This document shows, piece after piece, positions 8,725-19,643 of a DNA stretch of 64,000 bases. Each line of letters starts with the position of its first letter. Within the stretch, counting starts at the first letter, position 1. The position numbers were made by a program, and so were the translations under genes. Under the pieces are notes generated by a model that made no database searches, was not told the DNA's origin, and worked only from the letters and a program-made list of their open reading frames with translations. Source of the DNA: Mycolicibacterium goodii (GTDB lineage Bacteria > Actinomycetota > Actinomycetes > Mycobacteriales > Mycobacteriaceae); assembly GCF_022370755.2 (NCBI RefSeq), contig NZ_CP092364.2:434001-498000 (forward strand), read 5' to 3'.

Positions 8725-9573
8725 CTAGACCAACGCGGCCAGCTTGCCCGCCAATCTCTCGACATAGGCCGCGACCTCGGCCTCGGGCTTGTCCGGCAGG
8801 CCGAAAAGCACCTCGGTGACGCCGAGTTCGCGCCAGTGCGCGAGCTTTTCGGCATCCGGCTTGAAATCGAGTGCGACGATCTGCGGCGCACCGTCACGCC
8901 CGGCCGCGGCCCACGTGTCCTGTAGGAGCTTGACGGGCTCGTCGATGTCGAAGTCGCGGGGCGTGGTGATCCACCCGTCCGCGCTGCGAGAGATCCACTT
9001 GAAATTCTTCTCGGTACCCGCCGCGCCGACCAGCACGGGGATGTGCGCCTGCACGGGCTTGGGCCAGGCCCATGACGGGCCGAAGTTCACGAATTCCCCG
9101 TCATAGGAGGCCTCTTCCTGCGTCCAGAGCGCCCGCATGGCTTCGAGGTATTCGCGCAGCATCGTGCGACGCCGGCCCGGCGGCACCTTGTGGTCGGCGA
9201 GTTCGTCGGTGTTCCAACCGAACCCGACGCCCAGGGACACACGCCCGCCGGAGAGGTGATCGAGCGTCGCGATCGACTTGGCGAGCGTGATCGGGTCGTG
9301 CTCGACGGGCAGGGCGACGGCCGTCGACAGGCGCACGCGTGAGGTCACCGCACACGCCGTCCCCAGCGACACCCAGGGATCGAGCGTGCGCATGTAGCGG
9401 TCGTCGGGCAGGGATTCGTCGCCGGTGGTGGGGTGGGCGGCCTCCCGTTTGATCGGGATATGGGTGTGTTCGGGCACGTAGAACGTGGTGAAACCGTGGT
9501 CGTCGGCGAGTTTGGCCGCTGAGGCCGGGGTGATGCCGCGGTCGCTGGTGAAGAGAACGAGCCCGTAGTCCAT
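8725..9573 (-). CDS. LLM class F420-dependent oxidoreductase (Rv0953c-like)
   Basis: The 282-residue protein has the luciferase-like TIM barrel typical of F420-dependent mycobacterial oxidoreductases: MDYGLVLFTSDRG at the start, STAVALPVEHDPITLAKSIATLDHLSGGR, and GVGFGWNTDELADHK. The ATG at 9573 fits the family start. A much longer open frame to 10725 is only the complement of the next gene. It sits where Rv0953c sits in M. tuberculosis, next to sucCD and the Rv0954-like gene, and is divergent from the monooxygenase at 9703. The substrate is unknown. Confidence 0.88.
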   Translation of the reverse strand: MDYGLVLFTSDRGITPASAAKLADDHGFTTFYVPEHTHIPIKREAAHPTTGDESLPDDRYMRTLDPWVSLGTACAVTSRVRLSTAVALPVEHDPITLAKSIATLDHLSGGRVSLGVGFGWNTDELADHKVPPGRRRTMLREYLEAMRALWTQEEASYDGEFVNFGPSWAWPKPVQAHIPVLVGAAGTEKNFKWISRSADGWITTPRDFDIDEPVKLLQDTWAAAGRDGAPQIVALDFKPDAEKLAHWRELGVTEVLFGLPDKPEAEVAAYVERLAGKLAALV

Positions 9574-9702
9574 GACCAGAATTAGAACGTGTTTCAGTCT
9601 GAGGGGCAATAGGCCCGGCGCTTGGGCAGGTGTTGTCAAGATAAAGTTCACGGCGAGTGATACCAGTGACAACCGCCTCGGCGTTCGCTGAGATGTCACC
9701 CC

Positions 9703-10833
9703 ATGACCACCGAACGCATCGCCGACCACGTCAAGTTCGCGTACTGGGTGCCCAACGTCAGTGGCGGCCTGGTCACCAGTGACATCGAGCAGCGCACCGA
9801 CTGGAACTACGAGTACAACAAGAAACTTGCGCAGACCGCGGAGAACAACGGCTTCGAGTACGCGCTGAGCCAGGTGCGCTACGAGGCCAGCTACGGTGCC
9901 GAGTACCAGCACGAGTCGACGAGCTTCAGCCTCGCGCTCCTGCTGGCCACCGAGCGACTCAAGGTCATCGCCGCGGTTCACCCGGGCCTGTGGCAGCCGG
10001 GGGTGCTGGCGAAACTCGGCGCCACCGCCGATCACCTGTCGGGCGGCCGCTTCGCCGTGAACGTCGTCAGCGGCTGGTTCAAGGACGAGTTCATCCACCT
10101 CGGTGAGCCGTGGCTCGAGCACGACGAGCGCTATCGCCGCAGCGCCGAGTTCCTGCAGGTGCTGCGCAAGATCTGGACCGAGGACGACGTGGACTTCCGC
10201 GGCGACTTCTACCGCATCCACGATTTCACCCTCAAACCCAAGCCGGTCGAGGTGCCCGGGCGGCCCCATCCGGAGTTGTTCCAGGGCGGCAACTCCACCG
10301 CGGCACGGCGCAACGGCGGCCTGTACGCCGACTGGTACTTCTCCAACGGCAAAGATTTCGACGGCCTCACCGAGCAGGTGATCGATGTGCGTGAGCACGC
10401 CCGCACCGTGAACCGGGAAGTGAAGTTCGGGCTCAACGGCTTCATCATCGCCCGCGACACCGAAAAAGAAGCAAAGGAAGTGCTCCGGGAGATCATTGCC
10501 AAGGCCAACAAGCCCGCCGTGGAAGGCTTCCGCGCCGCGGTGCAGCAGGCGGGCAACTCCACCGGTGACAAGGTGGGCATGTGGGCCGACTCGACCTTCG
10601 AGGACCTGGTCCAGTACAACGACGGCTTCCGCACGCAACTCATCGGAACGCCCGAGCAGATCGCGGAACGCATTGCCGCGTACCGCAAACGCGGCGTGGA
10701 TCTGATCCTCGGCGGGTTCCTGCACTTCCAGGAGGAGATCGAGTACTTCGGCGCCAAGGTGCTGCCGCTGGTCCGCGAAATCGAGGCCGCCGAACAGAAT
10801 TCGGCCGACGAGCCCGTACTGGTATCAGCTTGA
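9703..10833 (+). CDS. sfnG: Dimethylsulfone monooxygenase-like flavin enzyme
   Basis: The 376-residue protein closely follows SfnG, the FMNH2-dependent enzyme that cleaves dimethylsulfone to methanesulfinate in sulfur scavenging. Visible family stretches are HVKFAYWVPNVSGGLVTS at the N-terminus, TSFSLALLLATERLKVIAAVHPG, HLSGGRFAVNVVSGWFKDEF and LFQGGNSTAARRNGGLYADW. It belongs to the bacterial-luciferase superfamily, so it needs a flavin reductase, which is not in the window. No other sulfonate genes are adjacent, so the physiological role is inferred from sequence alone. M. tuberculosis has no gene in this place, so it is an insertion relative to the conserved block. Confidence 0.82.
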   Translation: MTTERIADHVKFAYWVPNVSGGLVTSDIEQRTDWNYEYNKKLAQTAENNGFEYALSQVRYEASYGAEYQHESTSFSLALLLATERLKVIAAVHPGLWQPGVLAKLGATADHLSGGRFAVNVVSGWFKDEFIHLGEPWLEHDERYRRSAEFLQVLRKIWTEDDVDFRGDFYRIHDFTLKPKPVEVPGRPHPELFQGGNSTAARRNGGLYADWYFSNGKDFDGLTEQVIDVREHARTVNREVKFGLNGFIIARDTEKEAKEVLREIIAKANKPAVEGFRAAVQQAGNSTGDKVGMWADSTFEDLVQYNDGFRTQLIGTPEQIAERIAAYRKRGVDLILGGFLHFQEEIEYFGAKVLPLVREIEAAEQNSADEPVLVSA

Positions 10834-10978
10834 GACCTGCCTGACACCGAGAGCGTGTGCTCTGCGTCCACCTGGGTGCGCTAGCGTGGAACTCGATCGC
10901 TTACGTGGTCCGTACCAGGTCCGCATCCATGCCTGCGTGGAATGCACGACGCGACGCTCGACCAGCACAGGAGAGGTC

Positions 10979-11854
10979 ATGACCTACCCGCCAAGTAGCC
11001 CCGGATATCCGCCCGCGCCGCAATCGGGGTCCCAGTACGGCGCTACCCAGCCGCAGTTCAGCAAGCCGGCCGACAGCACGCCCGCGGAGAGCACCCTGCC
11101 GCAGATCCTGCTCGGCGTGGCGGCGGTCACCGGCTTGATCGCCTACTTCGTCAGCTACGGCATCGAAGATGCCCAGTTCGCCGTCGGCGCACCCATCGTC
11201 CAGGTCATCGTGGTGGCCGCACTGGCCGGCGGTCTGCTGGCGGGCGTGAGCCTGCTGCCGAAGCAGAAGAACCACGCCGGCGTGGCCTCGGTGCTCGCGC
11301 TGGTGGCGTTCCTGCAGTCGGTGTACCTGGTGATCCTCGCCGGCAGCGATTCCGGCTGGGCGTTCATCACGATCCTGGTGCTCACGCTGATCGAGGCCGG
11401 CGCGGCCATCACGGTGCTGTTGTTCGAGTCGGGCATCGTCACCCCTCCGCCGCCGAAACCCACCTACGAGCAGCAGCCGCAGTACGGCCAGTACGGCGGC
11501 CCGTCGCAGTACTACGGTCAGCAGCCCGGTCAACAGCCCGGCCAGCAGCCCGGCCAGCAGGGTGGTCAGCCCTCCTACCAGCAGCGCCCCGGTTACCCGT
11601 CGCAGTACGGCGGTTACTCGGCGGGCCCCACCACGGGTGGTTTCCCGACGCAGGGTTTGCAGCAGGGCGGACAGCAGCACGGTCAGCAGAGCGGCCCGCC
11701 GACGCCTCCCACCGGCTTCCCGACATATGGTCAGCCGCAACAGTCGTCCGGCCCGTCGTCGGCTCCGACCTCCCAGGTTCCGGCTCAGCCGCAGCCGCAA
11801 CAACCGGGACAACAGGGCCAGTCCTCACCGCAATCCGGCTCGTCGTCGTCGTAA
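10979..11854 (+). CDS. Rv0954-like membrane protein with Q/G/P-rich tail
   Basis: This 291-residue protein starts at the ATG preceded by CAGGAGAGGTC. It has a proline-rich cytoplasmic start (1-40), four membrane segments near 42-60, 72-93, 101-121 and 127-150, and a long low-complexity tail with tandem QQPG units (about 195-210) and Tyr/Gln-rich stretches. It matches Rv0954 (DUF5336 type, 34-kDa antigen relatives) by layout and by position directly before perM. Rv0954 has been linked to the mycobacterial division machinery. The tail is probably disordered and may mediate clustering, by inference. Confidence 0.88.
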   Translation: MTYPPSSPGYPPAPQSGSQYGATQPQFSKPADSTPAESTLPQILLGVAAVTGLIAYFVSYGIEDAQFAVGAPIVQVIVVAALAGGLLAGVSLLPKQKNHAGVASVLALVAFLQSVYLVILAGSDSGWAFITILVLTLIEAGAAITVLLFESGIVTPPPPKPTYEQQPQYGQYGGPSQYYGQQPGQQPGQQPGQQGGQPSYQQRPGYPSQYGGYSAGPTTGGFPTQGLQQGGQQHGQQSGPPTPPTGFPTYGQPQQSSGPSSAPTSQVPAQPQPQQPGQQGQSSPQSGSSSS

Positions 11855-11915
11855 GCTGATCCGCGCGTGTGCCTGACTTGTGCGCGCGGATCATCGGCGA
11901 GGAGCGTCTCAGCTA

Positions 11916-13382
11916 GTGAATAATCCTCCGCACGCGGGAGGTACCCCCAGGCCAGTCGGCACACGCCAGGCACGTGAGCTGCTTCGGGTCGCGTTCGGGC
12001 CGTCTGTGGTGGCGTTGGTGATCGTCGCCGCCGTGGTGCTGTTGCAGCTGGTCATCGCCAACAGCGACATGACGGGCGCATTCGGTGCGATCGCCAGTAT
12101 GTGGCTGGGTGTGCACCAGGTCCCGGTGTCCATCGGCGGCCGCGAACTCGGTGTCATGCCGTTGCTGCCGGTGCTGGCCATGGTGTGGGGGACCGCCAGG
12201 ACCACCGCCGCCGCGACCGCCCCGAACTCGTCGTGGTTCGTCACGCGCTGGGTCGTCGCGTCGGCGCTGGGTGGTCCACTGCTGATCGCGGCGCTGCTGC
12301 TGGCCGTGATCCACGACGCGGCCTCGGTGATCACCGAGTTGCAGACGCCCAGCGCACTGCGAGCGTTCGGCGGCGTGCTCGCGGTGCACGCGATCGGCGC
12401 GCTCATCGGCGTCAGCTCGAAGATCGGTCGGCGCACGCTGGATTCGTCGCCGCTACCGCGATGGCTGCCCGACGCGATCCGCGCCGCGTCCGCCGGTGTG
12501 CTGGCCCTGTTCGCGTTGTCCGGAGTCGTGACGGCCGGTTCGCTCGTCGTGCACTGGGGCACGATGCACGATCTGTTCGCGATCACCGACACGGTGTTCG
12601 GGCAGTTCAGCCTCACCGCGCTGTCGGTGCTGTACATCCCCAACGTGATCGTGGGCACCTCGGCGATCGCCGTGGGCTCCAGCGCCCACATCGGTTTCGC
12701 CACGTTCAGCTCGTTCACGGTGTTCGGCGGTGACATCCCGGCCGTGCCCGTGCTGGCCGCGGCGCCGACGCCACCGCTGGGCCCGGTGTGGGTGGCGTTG
12801 CTGATCGTGGGCGCGGCGTCGGCCGTCGCCCTCGGCCAACAATGCGCGGCCCGGCCGCTGCCACCGTTCGCGGCGCTGGCCAAGCTGGTCACCGCGGCGT
12901 TCATCGCCGCGGTGACGATGGCCTTACTGGGCTATGCCGGCAGCGGCAGGCTCGGCAACTTCGGCCACGTCGGTGTCGACCAGTCGACGTTCGGGCCCGC
13001 GGTGTTCCTGTGGTTCGTCGGCATCGGCGGGCTCACCGTCGTGATGACCGGCGGCATCGTCCGCCGCGTCCGGGTGAGGGCCGCGCCGGCGGCGCCGACG
13101 CCGGAGCCCGAACCCGAGCCGGAGACCGTCGTGCTGGGCGAACCGGCCGAGCCCGACGTGCCGCAGGAGTCGTACGAGGAGCAGACGTACGAGGACACCC
13201 CGGAAGAGCCGCTGGTCTCGTGGCGCGCCGACGACGCACCCGAGCCCGACCAGGGGAACGACGAGGTGAACACCGTGCCACCGCGCGATTTCCACGCCGA
13301 GGACCCCGAAGACCACTTCTTCGTCGACGAGATCGGGCATGACGACGTGTCCGGCGATAAACCGCGCAATGCAGAGGACTAG
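11916..13382 (+). CDS. perM: Polytopic cell-division membrane protein PerM
   Basis: The product is 488 residues from GTG 11916, preceded by GAGGAG at about 12 bp; an upstream GTG at 11880 would add 12 residues. It has roughly ten or more hydrophobic segments through residue about 390 and then an acidic Pro/Glu-rich tail ([18 protein letters not shown]..., ending in an Asp/Glu-rich stretch). Its place between the Rv0954-like gene and purN identifies it as the Rv0955/PerM orthologue. In M. tuberculosis PerM supports division and persistence and acts with FtsB. It overlaps no neighbour; purN starts 11 bp after its stop. Confidence 0.88.
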   Translation: MNNPPHAGGTPRPVGTRQARELLRVAFGPSVVALVIVAAVVLLQLVIANSDMTGAFGAIASMWLGVHQVPVSIGGRELGVMPLLPVLAMVWGTARTTAAATAPNSSWFVTRWVVASALGGPLLIAALLLAVIHDAASVITELQTPSALRAFGGVLAVHAIGALIGVSSKIGRRTLDSSPLPRWLPDAIRAASAGVLALFALSGVVTAGSLVVHWGTMHDLFAITDTVFGQFSLTALSVLYIPNVIVGTSAIAVGSSAHIGFATFSSFTVFGGDIPAVPVLAAAPTPPLGPVWVALLIVGAASAVALGQQCAARPLPPFAALAKLVTAAFIAAVTMALLGYAGSGRLGNFGHVGVDQSTFGPAVFLWFVGIGGLTVVMTGGIVRRVRVRAAPAAPTPEPEPEPETVVLGEPAEPDVPQESYEEQTYEDTPEEPLVSWRADDAPEPDQGNDEVNTVPPRDFHAEDPEDHFFVDEIGHDDVSGDKPRNAED

Positions 13383-13392
13383 GCTGCTGCGA

Positions 13393-14022
13393 GTGCAGCA
13401 ACCACTACGAGTGCCACCGAGTGCACCGGCGCGCCTGGTAGTGCTTGCTTCGGGCACTGGATCGTTGCTCGCGTCGCTACTGGCTGCCGCCAAGGACGAT
13501 TACCCCGCACGGGTGGTTGCCGTCGGCACCGACCGCAGTTGCGGGGCCCTCGACATCGCCGCCGCCTCCGACGTGCCGACGTACACGGTGCGGCTGGGGG
13601 ATCATCCCGATCGCGCGGCCTGGGACGCCGCGCTGACCGCCGCCACCGCCGCGCACGAACCGGATCTGGTGGTCTCGGCCGGGTTCATGAAGATCCTCGG
13701 CCCCGGATTCCTCTCCCGGTTCCCGGGCCGGGTGGTCAACACGCATCCGGCCCTGTTGCCCGCGTTCCCGGGCGCCCACGCGGTGCGGGAGGCGCTCAAC
13801 CACGGCGTGCGGGTCACCGGGTGCACGGTGCACCTGGTGGACTCGGGCGTCGACACGGGGCCGATACTGGCCCAGCAGGCCGTCGTGATCAACGACGATG
13901 ACACCGAAGAAACTCTGCACGAACGCATCAAGGTCGTCGAACGGCGGCTTCTCGTGGACGTGCTGGCAACGCTGGCGACCCGCGGCGTGATCTGGACCGG
14001 ACGAAAGGCGACCTTCGGATGA
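13393..14022 (+). CDS. purN: Phosphoribosylglycinamide formyltransferase
   Basis: PurN transfers a formyl group from 10-formyl-tetrahydrofolate to GAR in purine synthesis. From the GTG at 13393 the protein is 209 residues, starting [24 protein letters not shown], which is where the M. tuberculosis protein starts; the open frame to 13339 overlaps perM and lacks family similarity. Catalytic residues are N116 and H118 (NTHPALLP) and D154 (DTGPIL). It lies 10 bp before purH and is probably in one operon with it and perhaps perM. Confidence 0.95.
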   Translation: MQQPLRVPPSAPARLVVLASGTGSLLASLLAAAKDDYPARVVAVGTDRSCGALDIAAASDVPTYTVRLGDHPDRAAWDAALTAATAAHEPDLVVSAGFMKILGPGFLSRFPGRVVNTHPALLPAFPGAHAVREALNHGVRVTGCTVHLVDSGVDTGPILAQQAVVINDDDTEETLHERIKVVERRLLVDVLATLATRGVIWTGRKATFG

Positions 14023-14032
14023 GGAGACATCG

Positions 14033-15610
14033 ATGAGCGACAAGAAACCGATCCGGCGGGCCCTGATCAGTGTCTATGACAAGACCGGTCTTGCCGATCT
14101 GGCGCGCGGCCTGCACCAGGCCGGCGTCGCGATCGTCTCCACCGGGTCCACCGCGAAAACCATTGCCGCTGCCGGGGTTCCGGTAACTCCGGTGGAAGAG
14201 GTGACCGGCTTCCCCGAGGTGCTGGACGGCCGCGTCAAGACCCTGCACCCGCGCGTGCACGCCGGGTTGCTCGCCGACACCCGCAAGCCGGAACATCTTT
14301 CGGCGCTCAAGGAACTCGACGTCGAGGCATTCGAACTCGTCGTCGTGAACCTCTACCCGTTCAGCGAGACCGTCGCCTCCGGCGCGTCGGTCGACGAATG
14401 CGTCGAGCAGATCGACATCGGCGGCCCGTCGATGGTGCGCGCCGCCGCCAAGAACCATCCCAGCGTCGCGGTGGTCGTCGACCCGCTGGGCTACGACGGT
14501 GTGCTGGCCGCGGTGCGGGCCGGTGGCTTCTCGCTTGACGAGCGCAAGAGGTTGGCATCACTGGCATTCCGTCACACCGCCGAGTACGACGTGGCCGTCG
14601 CGAGCTGGATGGGTTCCACGCTGGCGCCCGAGGAAGGCTCCGAGGAATCTGCCGAGGCGTCGCTGCCGCAGTGGTTCGCCGGCACGTGGCACCGCGCCGC
14701 GGTGCTGCGCTACGGCGAGAACCCGCACCAGAAGGCCGCCGTGTACCGCGATGACTCGGCCTGGCCGGGCCTGGCGCAGGCCGAGCAGCTGCACGGCAAG
14801 GAGATGTCCTACAACAACTACACGGATGCCGATGCGGCGTGGCGTGCCGCGTTCGACCACGAGCAGACCTGTGTGGCGATCATCAAGCACGCCAACCCGT
14901 GTGGCATCGCGATCTCGTCGACGTCGGTGGCCGATGCGCACCGCAAGGCCCACGAGTGCGATCCGCTGAGCGCGTTCGGTGGCGTCATCGCCGCCAACAC
15001 CGAGGTGAGTGTCGAGATGGCCGAGACCATTTCGGACATCTTCACCGAGGTGATCATCGCGCCGGCCTACGAACCCGGCGCGGTCGAGGTGCTCGCGCGC
15101 AAGAAGAACATCCGCATCCTGGTGGCGTCACAGCCATCGATCGGCGGCACCGAGGTCCGGCAGATCAGCGGCGGTGTGCTGGTACAGCAGCGTGACGCGC
15201 TCGACGCCGACGGCGACGATCCCAACAACTGGACGCTGGCCACCGGTGAACCGGCCGATCCGAAGACGTTGGAGGACCTGGTGTTCGCGTGGCGCGCCTG
15301 CCGCGCGGTCAAGTCCAACGCGATCGTCGTCGCTCGCGACGGCGCCACCGTGGGGGTGGGCATGGGCCAGGTGAACCGCGTCGACGCCGCGAAGCTCGCG
15401 GTGCAGCGCGGCGGGGACCGGGTCGCCGGTGCGGTCGCCGCGTCCGACGCGTTCTTTCCGTTCCCCGACGGGTTGCAGGTGCTCACCGAAGCCGGTGTCA
15501 AGGCCATCGTGCATCCGGGTGGATCGGTGCGCGACGCCGAGGTGACGGCCGCCGCCGAGGCTGCGGGTGTCACGCTCTACCTCACCGGTGCAAGGCATTT
15601 CGCGCACTGA
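14033..15610 (+). CDS. purH: Bifunctional AICAR formyltransferase / IMP cyclohydrolase
   Basis: PurH carries out the last two steps of IMP synthesis. The 525-residue protein has the N-terminal IMP cyclohydrolase domain ([26 protein letters not shown], about 1-195) and the C-terminal AICAR transformylase domain, with [13 protein letters not shown] holding the conserved Lys-His pair and [10 protein letters not shown] near the end. GGAGACATCG precedes the ATG. Length and motifs are typical. It follows purN by 10 bp; a lipoprotein gene follows 30 bp later on the same strand. Confidence 0.97.
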   Translation: MSDKKPIRRALISVYDKTGLADLARGLHQAGVAIVSTGSTAKTIAAAGVPVTPVEEVTGFPEVLDGRVKTLHPRVHAGLLADTRKPEHLSALKELDVEAFELVVVNLYPFSETVASGASVDECVEQIDIGGPSMVRAAAKNHPSVAVVVDPLGYDGVLAAVRAGGFSLDERKRLASLAFRHTAEYDVAVASWMGSTLAPEEGSEESAEASLPQWFAGTWHRAAVLRYGENPHQKAAVYRDDSAWPGLAQAEQLHGKEMSYNNYTDADAAWRAAFDHEQTCVAIIKHANPCGIAISSTSVADAHRKAHECDPLSAFGGVIAANTEVSVEMAETISDIFTEVIIAPAYEPGAVEVLARKKNIRILVASQPSIGGTEVRQISGGVLVQQRDALDADGDDPNNWTLATGEPADPKTLEDLVFAWRACRAVKSNAIVVARDGATVGVGMGQVNRVDAAKLAVQRGGDRVAGAVAASDAFFPFPDGLQVLTEAGVKAIVHPGGSVRDAEVTAAAEAAGVTLYLTGARHFAH

Positions 15611-15640
15611 TCACCGGCCACACCCAGGGAAGGTGCAACT

Positions 15641-16291
15641 GTGACGACCGCTACGAAGACAGCAGCCGTTCTGTTCGCACTGACGTTGCTCACCGCGTCG
15701 TGCACGCGGGTGATCGACGCCCAACCGGTGGCCGGGCCGGATCTGGCGGGCGGCGCTGCCGGCGGGGCCGCCGCGCAATGCGAAGAGGTCGACGCACCGC
15801 TCACCGACATCGAGACCCAGGTGGCCGGGGAACCGATTCTTCGGATTCCCCAGCCGCAGGGCTGGACCCGCAACACGATGCTCGACTCCGAGTTGATCCG
15901 GTTCGCGATGAGCAATCCCGCCCTGGGCACCGACGAGTTCGCGCCGACCGCCGTGGTGACGTTGGAAACCGCTGAGGGTCACCAGGATCCGGAGCAGGTG
16001 TTCGAGAACCAGCGCGAGGCGCTCGCCACGGGCCTCGGCGCGACGGGAATCGCGTCAGAGAGCCACACCCTGTGTGGGTTGCCCGCCGAGACGATCCGCT
16101 ACCAGATGCCGCAGATGGGCGGTCTGGAACCGCATCCGGCGATGGTGGTGGGCGCGGTGCTGCACACCGAGTCCAAGACGTTCGTCGCCGCGGTCACGGT
16201 GCAGACCACCGATCCGGACAATCCGGACTACCAGCGCGACGCCGAGACGATCCTCACCGGATTCCAGATCCTGCCGCCGGCCAAGGGCTGA
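15641..16291 (+). CDS. LpqN/LpqT-like lipoprotein
   Basis: The protein has 216 residues from a GTG start. It has a lipoprotein signal peptide ending in the lipobox LTASC (C21). The mature part has a single domain with a PxPxGW entry (IPQPQGWTR), the pattern of the mycobacterial LpqN/LpqT/LpqG-type surface domain. The extracellular part of the convergent kinase at 16295-18142 has the same entry (TPPGW) and a similar run of strands, and the two genes end only 3 bp apart. It is probably exported and anchored to the outer face of the membrane. Ligand unknown. Confidence 0.85.
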   Translation: MTTATKTAAVLFALTLLTASCTRVIDAQPVAGPDLAGGAAGGAAAQCEEVDAPLTDIETQVAGEPILRIPQPQGWTRNTMLDSELIRFAMSNPALGTDEFAPTAVVTLETAEGHQDPEQVFENQREALATGLGATGIASESHTLCGLPAETIRYQMPQMGGLEPHPAMVVGAVLHTESKTFVAAVTVQTTDPDNPDYQRDAETILTGFQILPPAKG

Positions 16292-16294
16292 CGC

Positions 16295-18142
16295 TCACGG
16301 CTTGATCGTTGCCTCGCGGTCGATGACCTTGTTGACGTCGACGAGGGCCCCGAAGTCGCGGTAGAGCGAATCGGCGTTGATCTGCAATACGTAGATGCCC
16401 GAGGGGGCTTCGATCACGACGGTTTTCTGCGTGATGGCCCGGCGCTTGCCGTCCTTGAGGTAGCTGCCGCCGAGTTGCACCGACGGGAACCCGCTCAGAT
16501 TGCTGCGTGTCACCCCGCCGATCGGTTCCCATTCGGTGAGGTTCTGCAGTTCGTTGGGCGCGAACTCCAGCAGTTTGTCGGGGTCGACGTTGCCGTCGAG
16601 CTTGGAGATCAGCGAGATCACCGAAGGCGGATCGGTCGGTGACGCCGGATCGTTGACGATCGCCGAGTACGCCCACGCCGGGGTCCGCGCCCCGGCGTCG
16701 GCCCACCCGGGCGGGGTGGGCATGGTCAGCTCGGGCGTATTGGGATCGCCACGATGCACCGGGGTTTCGGTGATCTTGTTGTCGCGGATGTAGTCGGCGA
16801 TCGTGTACGCGTGCTCGCCGGGCTTCTTGGGCGTCGTCGTCACCGGCGTCTCCGACGCGCTTTCGGACGTCTGTGTCGTGGTGGCCGCGCCCGCGGAGTC
16901 GTCGTCACCGCCGGAGCTCACCGCGAGCGTGATACCGCCGACCAGCAGCACCACGGCGCCGACCGCCGCCGCGGCGATGATCAGCTTGCGGCGGTCACCC
17001 CCGGACTTGCGCGGTGGCGGGCTGTAGGACAACGGCGGCGGGCCGAAGTTCGACGGGGGAGGCGGTGGCGGCGGGGCCGGCGCGGGGACCGCGACAGGCT
17101 GCCTGCCGGACGGATCGTCATTGCCTGCCCAGGAAGACGTGAACACCGGCGGCTGTGAGGCCGTGGGCGCCTGCGGGTTCGACGGCGACAACGGCGTCGG
17201 TGTGATCGGGGGCGTCGGCAGGCTCTGCGCCTTCAGCGGCGTCGTCGGCGGCGCGGTCTGCACCGGCGGCGTGATCACCGGCGCCGATGCGGCCGCCTGG
17301 CCGTCCTTGTTGGCCTCGGCGAGCGCCATCGCGAAGTCGTGGCACGAATCGAACCGGTCCTTGGCGTCCTTGGCCAGCGCCCTGGCCATCACCGAATCGA
17401 GCTTGGCCAGCTCGGGTTTGGTGTCGCCCAGCTTCGGCGGCGGCGAATTCAGGTGGTGGCTGATGACCACCGCCGGGTTGCTGTGCGAGAACGGCGGCGC
17501 CCCGGTCAACAGCCGGTAGGCGGTGGCCGCCAACGAATACTGGTCGGCCCGGCCGTCGAGCGGCTGCCCCATCAGCTGCTCGGGAGACGTGTACGACATC
17601 GAGCCCACCGTGATGTTGGTGGACGTGAGCCCGTTGACGTCGTCGGTGCGACGCGCGATGCCGAAGTCGGTCAGCATGATCCGGCGCTTGGTGCCCTGCT
17701 TGTCGGTCACCAGGATGTTCGCGGGTTTGACGTCGCGATGCAGCAGTTGACGCTGATGCGCGTAATCGAGGGCGTCGCCGACGGCCGTGACGATCTCGAC
17801 GACGTCGTCGGCGGGCATCCCCTTGGGGTACTTGTCGTGCAGCAGACGAGCCGCGTCGTGGCCGTCGACGTAGTCCATCGAGATCCACAGGCGGCCTTCG
17901 AACTCTCCGCGGTCGTGCACGCCGACGATGTGCGGGTGCCACAGCGTGGCCGCCATGTCGGCCTCGCGGATGAACCGCTGCCGGAACTCGTCGTCCGCGC
18001 TGACACTCGTCGGGAGCACCTTGAGGGCGTCTTCACGAGGCAACCGCGGATGCTTTGCCAAATACACTTCGCCCATGCCACCGGTGCCCACCAACCGAAC
18101 GATGGTGAACCCCGCAAAGACCTGACCGCTAGCCAACGGCAT
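16295..18142 (-). CDS. PknF-like transmembrane Ser/Thr protein kinase
   Basis: The 615-residue kinase starts at ATG 18142, matching the MPLA...FAGFTIVR opening of PknF. The kinase domain covers 10-275: glycine loop GTGGMGEV (19-26), K41, HRDVKPAN with D138, DFG at 160-162, and SPEQ (187-190). A proline-rich juxtamembrane linker (about 285-385) leads to one membrane segment (388-410) and an extracellular domain (about 470-615) resembling LpqN-type lipoproteins. All catalytic residues are present. M. tuberculosis PknF ends in a short Cys-containing sensor instead, so the sensor differs. The neighbouring lipoprotein may be a partner or a paralogous ligand-binding protein. Confidence 0.92.
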   Translation of the reverse strand: MPLASGQVFAGFTIVRLVGTGGMGEVYLAKHPRLPREDALKVLPTSVSADDEFRQRFIREADMAATLWHPHIVGVHDRGEFEGRLWISMDYVDGHDAARLLHDKYPKGMPADDVVEIVTAVGDALDYAHQRQLLHRDVKPANILVTDKQGTKRRIMLTDFGIARRTDDVNGLTSTNITVGSMSYTSPEQLMGQPLDGRADQYSLAATAYRLLTGAPPFSHSNPAVVISHHLNSPPPKLGDTKPELAKLDSVMARALAKDAKDRFDSCHDFAMALAEANKDGQAAASAPVITPPVQTAPPTTPLKAQSLPTPPITPTPLSPSNPQAPTASQPPVFTSSWAGNDDPSGRQPVAVPAPAPPPPPPPSNFGPPPLSYSPPPRKSGGDRRKLIIAAAAVGAVVLLVGGITLAVSSGGDDDSAGAATTTQTSESASETPVTTTPKKPGEHAYTIADYIRDNKITETPVHRGDPNTPELTMPTPPGWADAGARTPAWAYSAIVNDPASPTDPPSVISLISKLDGNVDPDKLLEFAPNELQNLTEWEPIGGVTRSNLSGFPSVQLGGSYLKDGKRRAITQKTVVIEAPSGIYVLQINADSLYRDFGALVDVNKVIDREATIKP

Positions 18143-18252
18143 GGCCCGCAGACTACCGGTCGTGGGGCGCTCGCCACGACTTTGGCGGTCCATGCACGGC
18201 CACGCGTCTGCCAGGTACCCATGCCGTACTGCGTCGAGCGTCGTAGCTTGGA

Positions 18253-19638
18253 GTGGTGAGTCAACCGAAGGATCTGCCCCGTACGGTCGGTGAGCTGCGC
18301 GCTTCCGGACACCGCGAACGAGGCGTGAAAGCCGAAATCCGGGAGAACCTGCTCGCGGCGCTGGCCGAGCGTCGCGAGATCTGGCCTGGGATTCTCGGTT
18401 TTGAGGACACCGTGATCCCGCAGCTCGAACGGGCCCTGATCGCCGGGCACGACGTGGTGCTGCTGGGTGAACGCGGTCAGGGCAAGACCAGGCTGCTGCG
18501 GGCGTTGACCGGGCTGCTCGACGAGTGGACACCCGTGATCGCGGGCGCCGAGCTGGGCGAGCATCCCTACAGCCCCATCACGCCCGAGTCGATCCGTCGC
18601 GCGGCCGACTCCGGTGACGACCTGCCGATCGAGTGGCGTCACCGCAGCGAGCGCTACACCGAGAAGCTCGCGACGCCCGACACCAGTGTCGCCGACCTGG
18701 TGGGCGACATCGACCCGATCAAGGTCGCCGAGGGGCGCAGCCTGGGTGACCCCGAGACGATCGCCTACGGACTCATCCCGCGGGCACACCGGGGCATCGT
18801 CGCCGTCAACGAGCTGCCCGACCTGGCCGAACGGATTCAGGTGGCGATGCTCAACGTGATGGAGGAGCGCGACATCCAGGTGCGCGGCTACACGCTGCGT
18901 CTGCCGCTCGACGTGCTGGTGGTCGCGAGCGCCAACCCCGAGGACTACACCAACCGCGGGCGCATCATCACCCCGCTCAAGGACCGGTTCGGCGCCGAGA
19001 TCCGCACGCACTACCCGCTGGAACTCGACGCCGAGGTGGGTGTCATCCGGCAAGAGGCCGAACTGGCGGCCGAGGTGCCCGAGTATCTGCTCGCGGTGCT
19101 CGCCCGGTTCGCGCGGAATCTGCGCGAATCGAATTCGATCGACCAGCGTTCCGGCGTGTCGGCGCGGTTCGCGATCGCCGCGGCCGAGACCGTGGCCGCC
19201 TCGGCGCGGCACCGCGCGGCCATCCTCGCCGAGGACGATCCGGTGGCCCGCGTGGTCGACCTCGGCACCGTGATCGACGTGTTGCGCGGCAAACTCGAAT
19301 TCGAGACCGGCGAAGAGGGCCGCGAACAGGCGGTGCTGGAGCACCTGCTGCGCCGCGCGACCGCCGACACCGCGCAACGGCTCCTGGGCGGCATCGACGT
19401 CGGGCCGCTCGTGGCCGCGATCGAGGAAGGTTCCCCGGTGACCACCGGTGAGCGGGTCTCGGCCAAGGATGTGGTGGCGGCGCTTCCGGACCTGCCCGCC
19501 ATCGACGCGATCGCGGGCCGGCTGAACGCGGTCACGGTCGGGCAGCGCGCCGCGGCGATCGAGTTGGCGCTCGAGGCGTTGTATCTGGCGAAGCGGATCG
19601 ACAAGGTGTCCGGGGAGGGCGAGACCGTCTATGGCTGA
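18253..19638 (+). CDS. MoxR/Mg-chelatase-like AAA+ ATPase (Rv0958-like)
   Basis: The 461-residue protein has an AAA+ core: Walker A GERGQGKT (72-79), a Walker B region at [11 protein letters not shown], and sensor-like [25 protein letters not shown], the signature of MoxR and Mg-chelatase BchI-like ATPases. Two GTG codons in a row (18253, 18256) are possible starts. The VWA partner starts 6 bp after the stop, the usual ATPase/VWA chaperone arrangement for cofactor insertion or complex remodelling. M. tuberculosis has the same pair (Rv0958-Rv0959). No Mg-chelatase catalytic subunit is nearby, so a true chelatase role is unlikely. Confidence 0.9.
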   Translation: MVSQPKDLPRTVGELRASGHRERGVKAEIRENLLAALAERREIWPGILGFEDTVIPQLERALIAGHDVVLLGERGQGKTRLLRALTGLLDEWTPVIAGAELGEHPYSPITPESIRRAADSGDDLPIEWRHRSERYTEKLATPDTSVADLVGDIDPIKVAEGRSLGDPETIAYGLIPRAHRGIVAVNELPDLAERIQVAMLNVMEERDIQVRGYTLRLPLDVLVVASANPEDYTNRGRIITPLKDRFGAEIRTHYPLELDAEVGVIRQEAELAAEVPEYLLAVLARFARNLRESNSIDQRSGVSARFAIAAAETVAASARHRAAILAEDDPVARVVDLGTVIDVLRGKLEFETGEEGREQAVLEHLLRRATADTAQRLLGGIDVGPLVAAIEEGSPVTTGERVSAKDVVAALPDLPAIDAIAGRLNAVTVGQRAAAIELALEALYLAKRIDKVSGEGETVYG

Positions 19639-19643
19639 GCACG

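Noticed and set aside
8725..10725. A 666-codon minus-strand frame joining the LLM oxidoreductase to a long N-terminal part
   Set aside because: The part beyond 9573 is the complement of the sfnG gene and has no family resemblance; the LLM protein starts at 9573.
11520..11560. Tandem CAGCAGCCCGGC-type repeat as a non-coding element
   Set aside because: It is in frame and encodes the QQPG units of the Rv0954-like tail.
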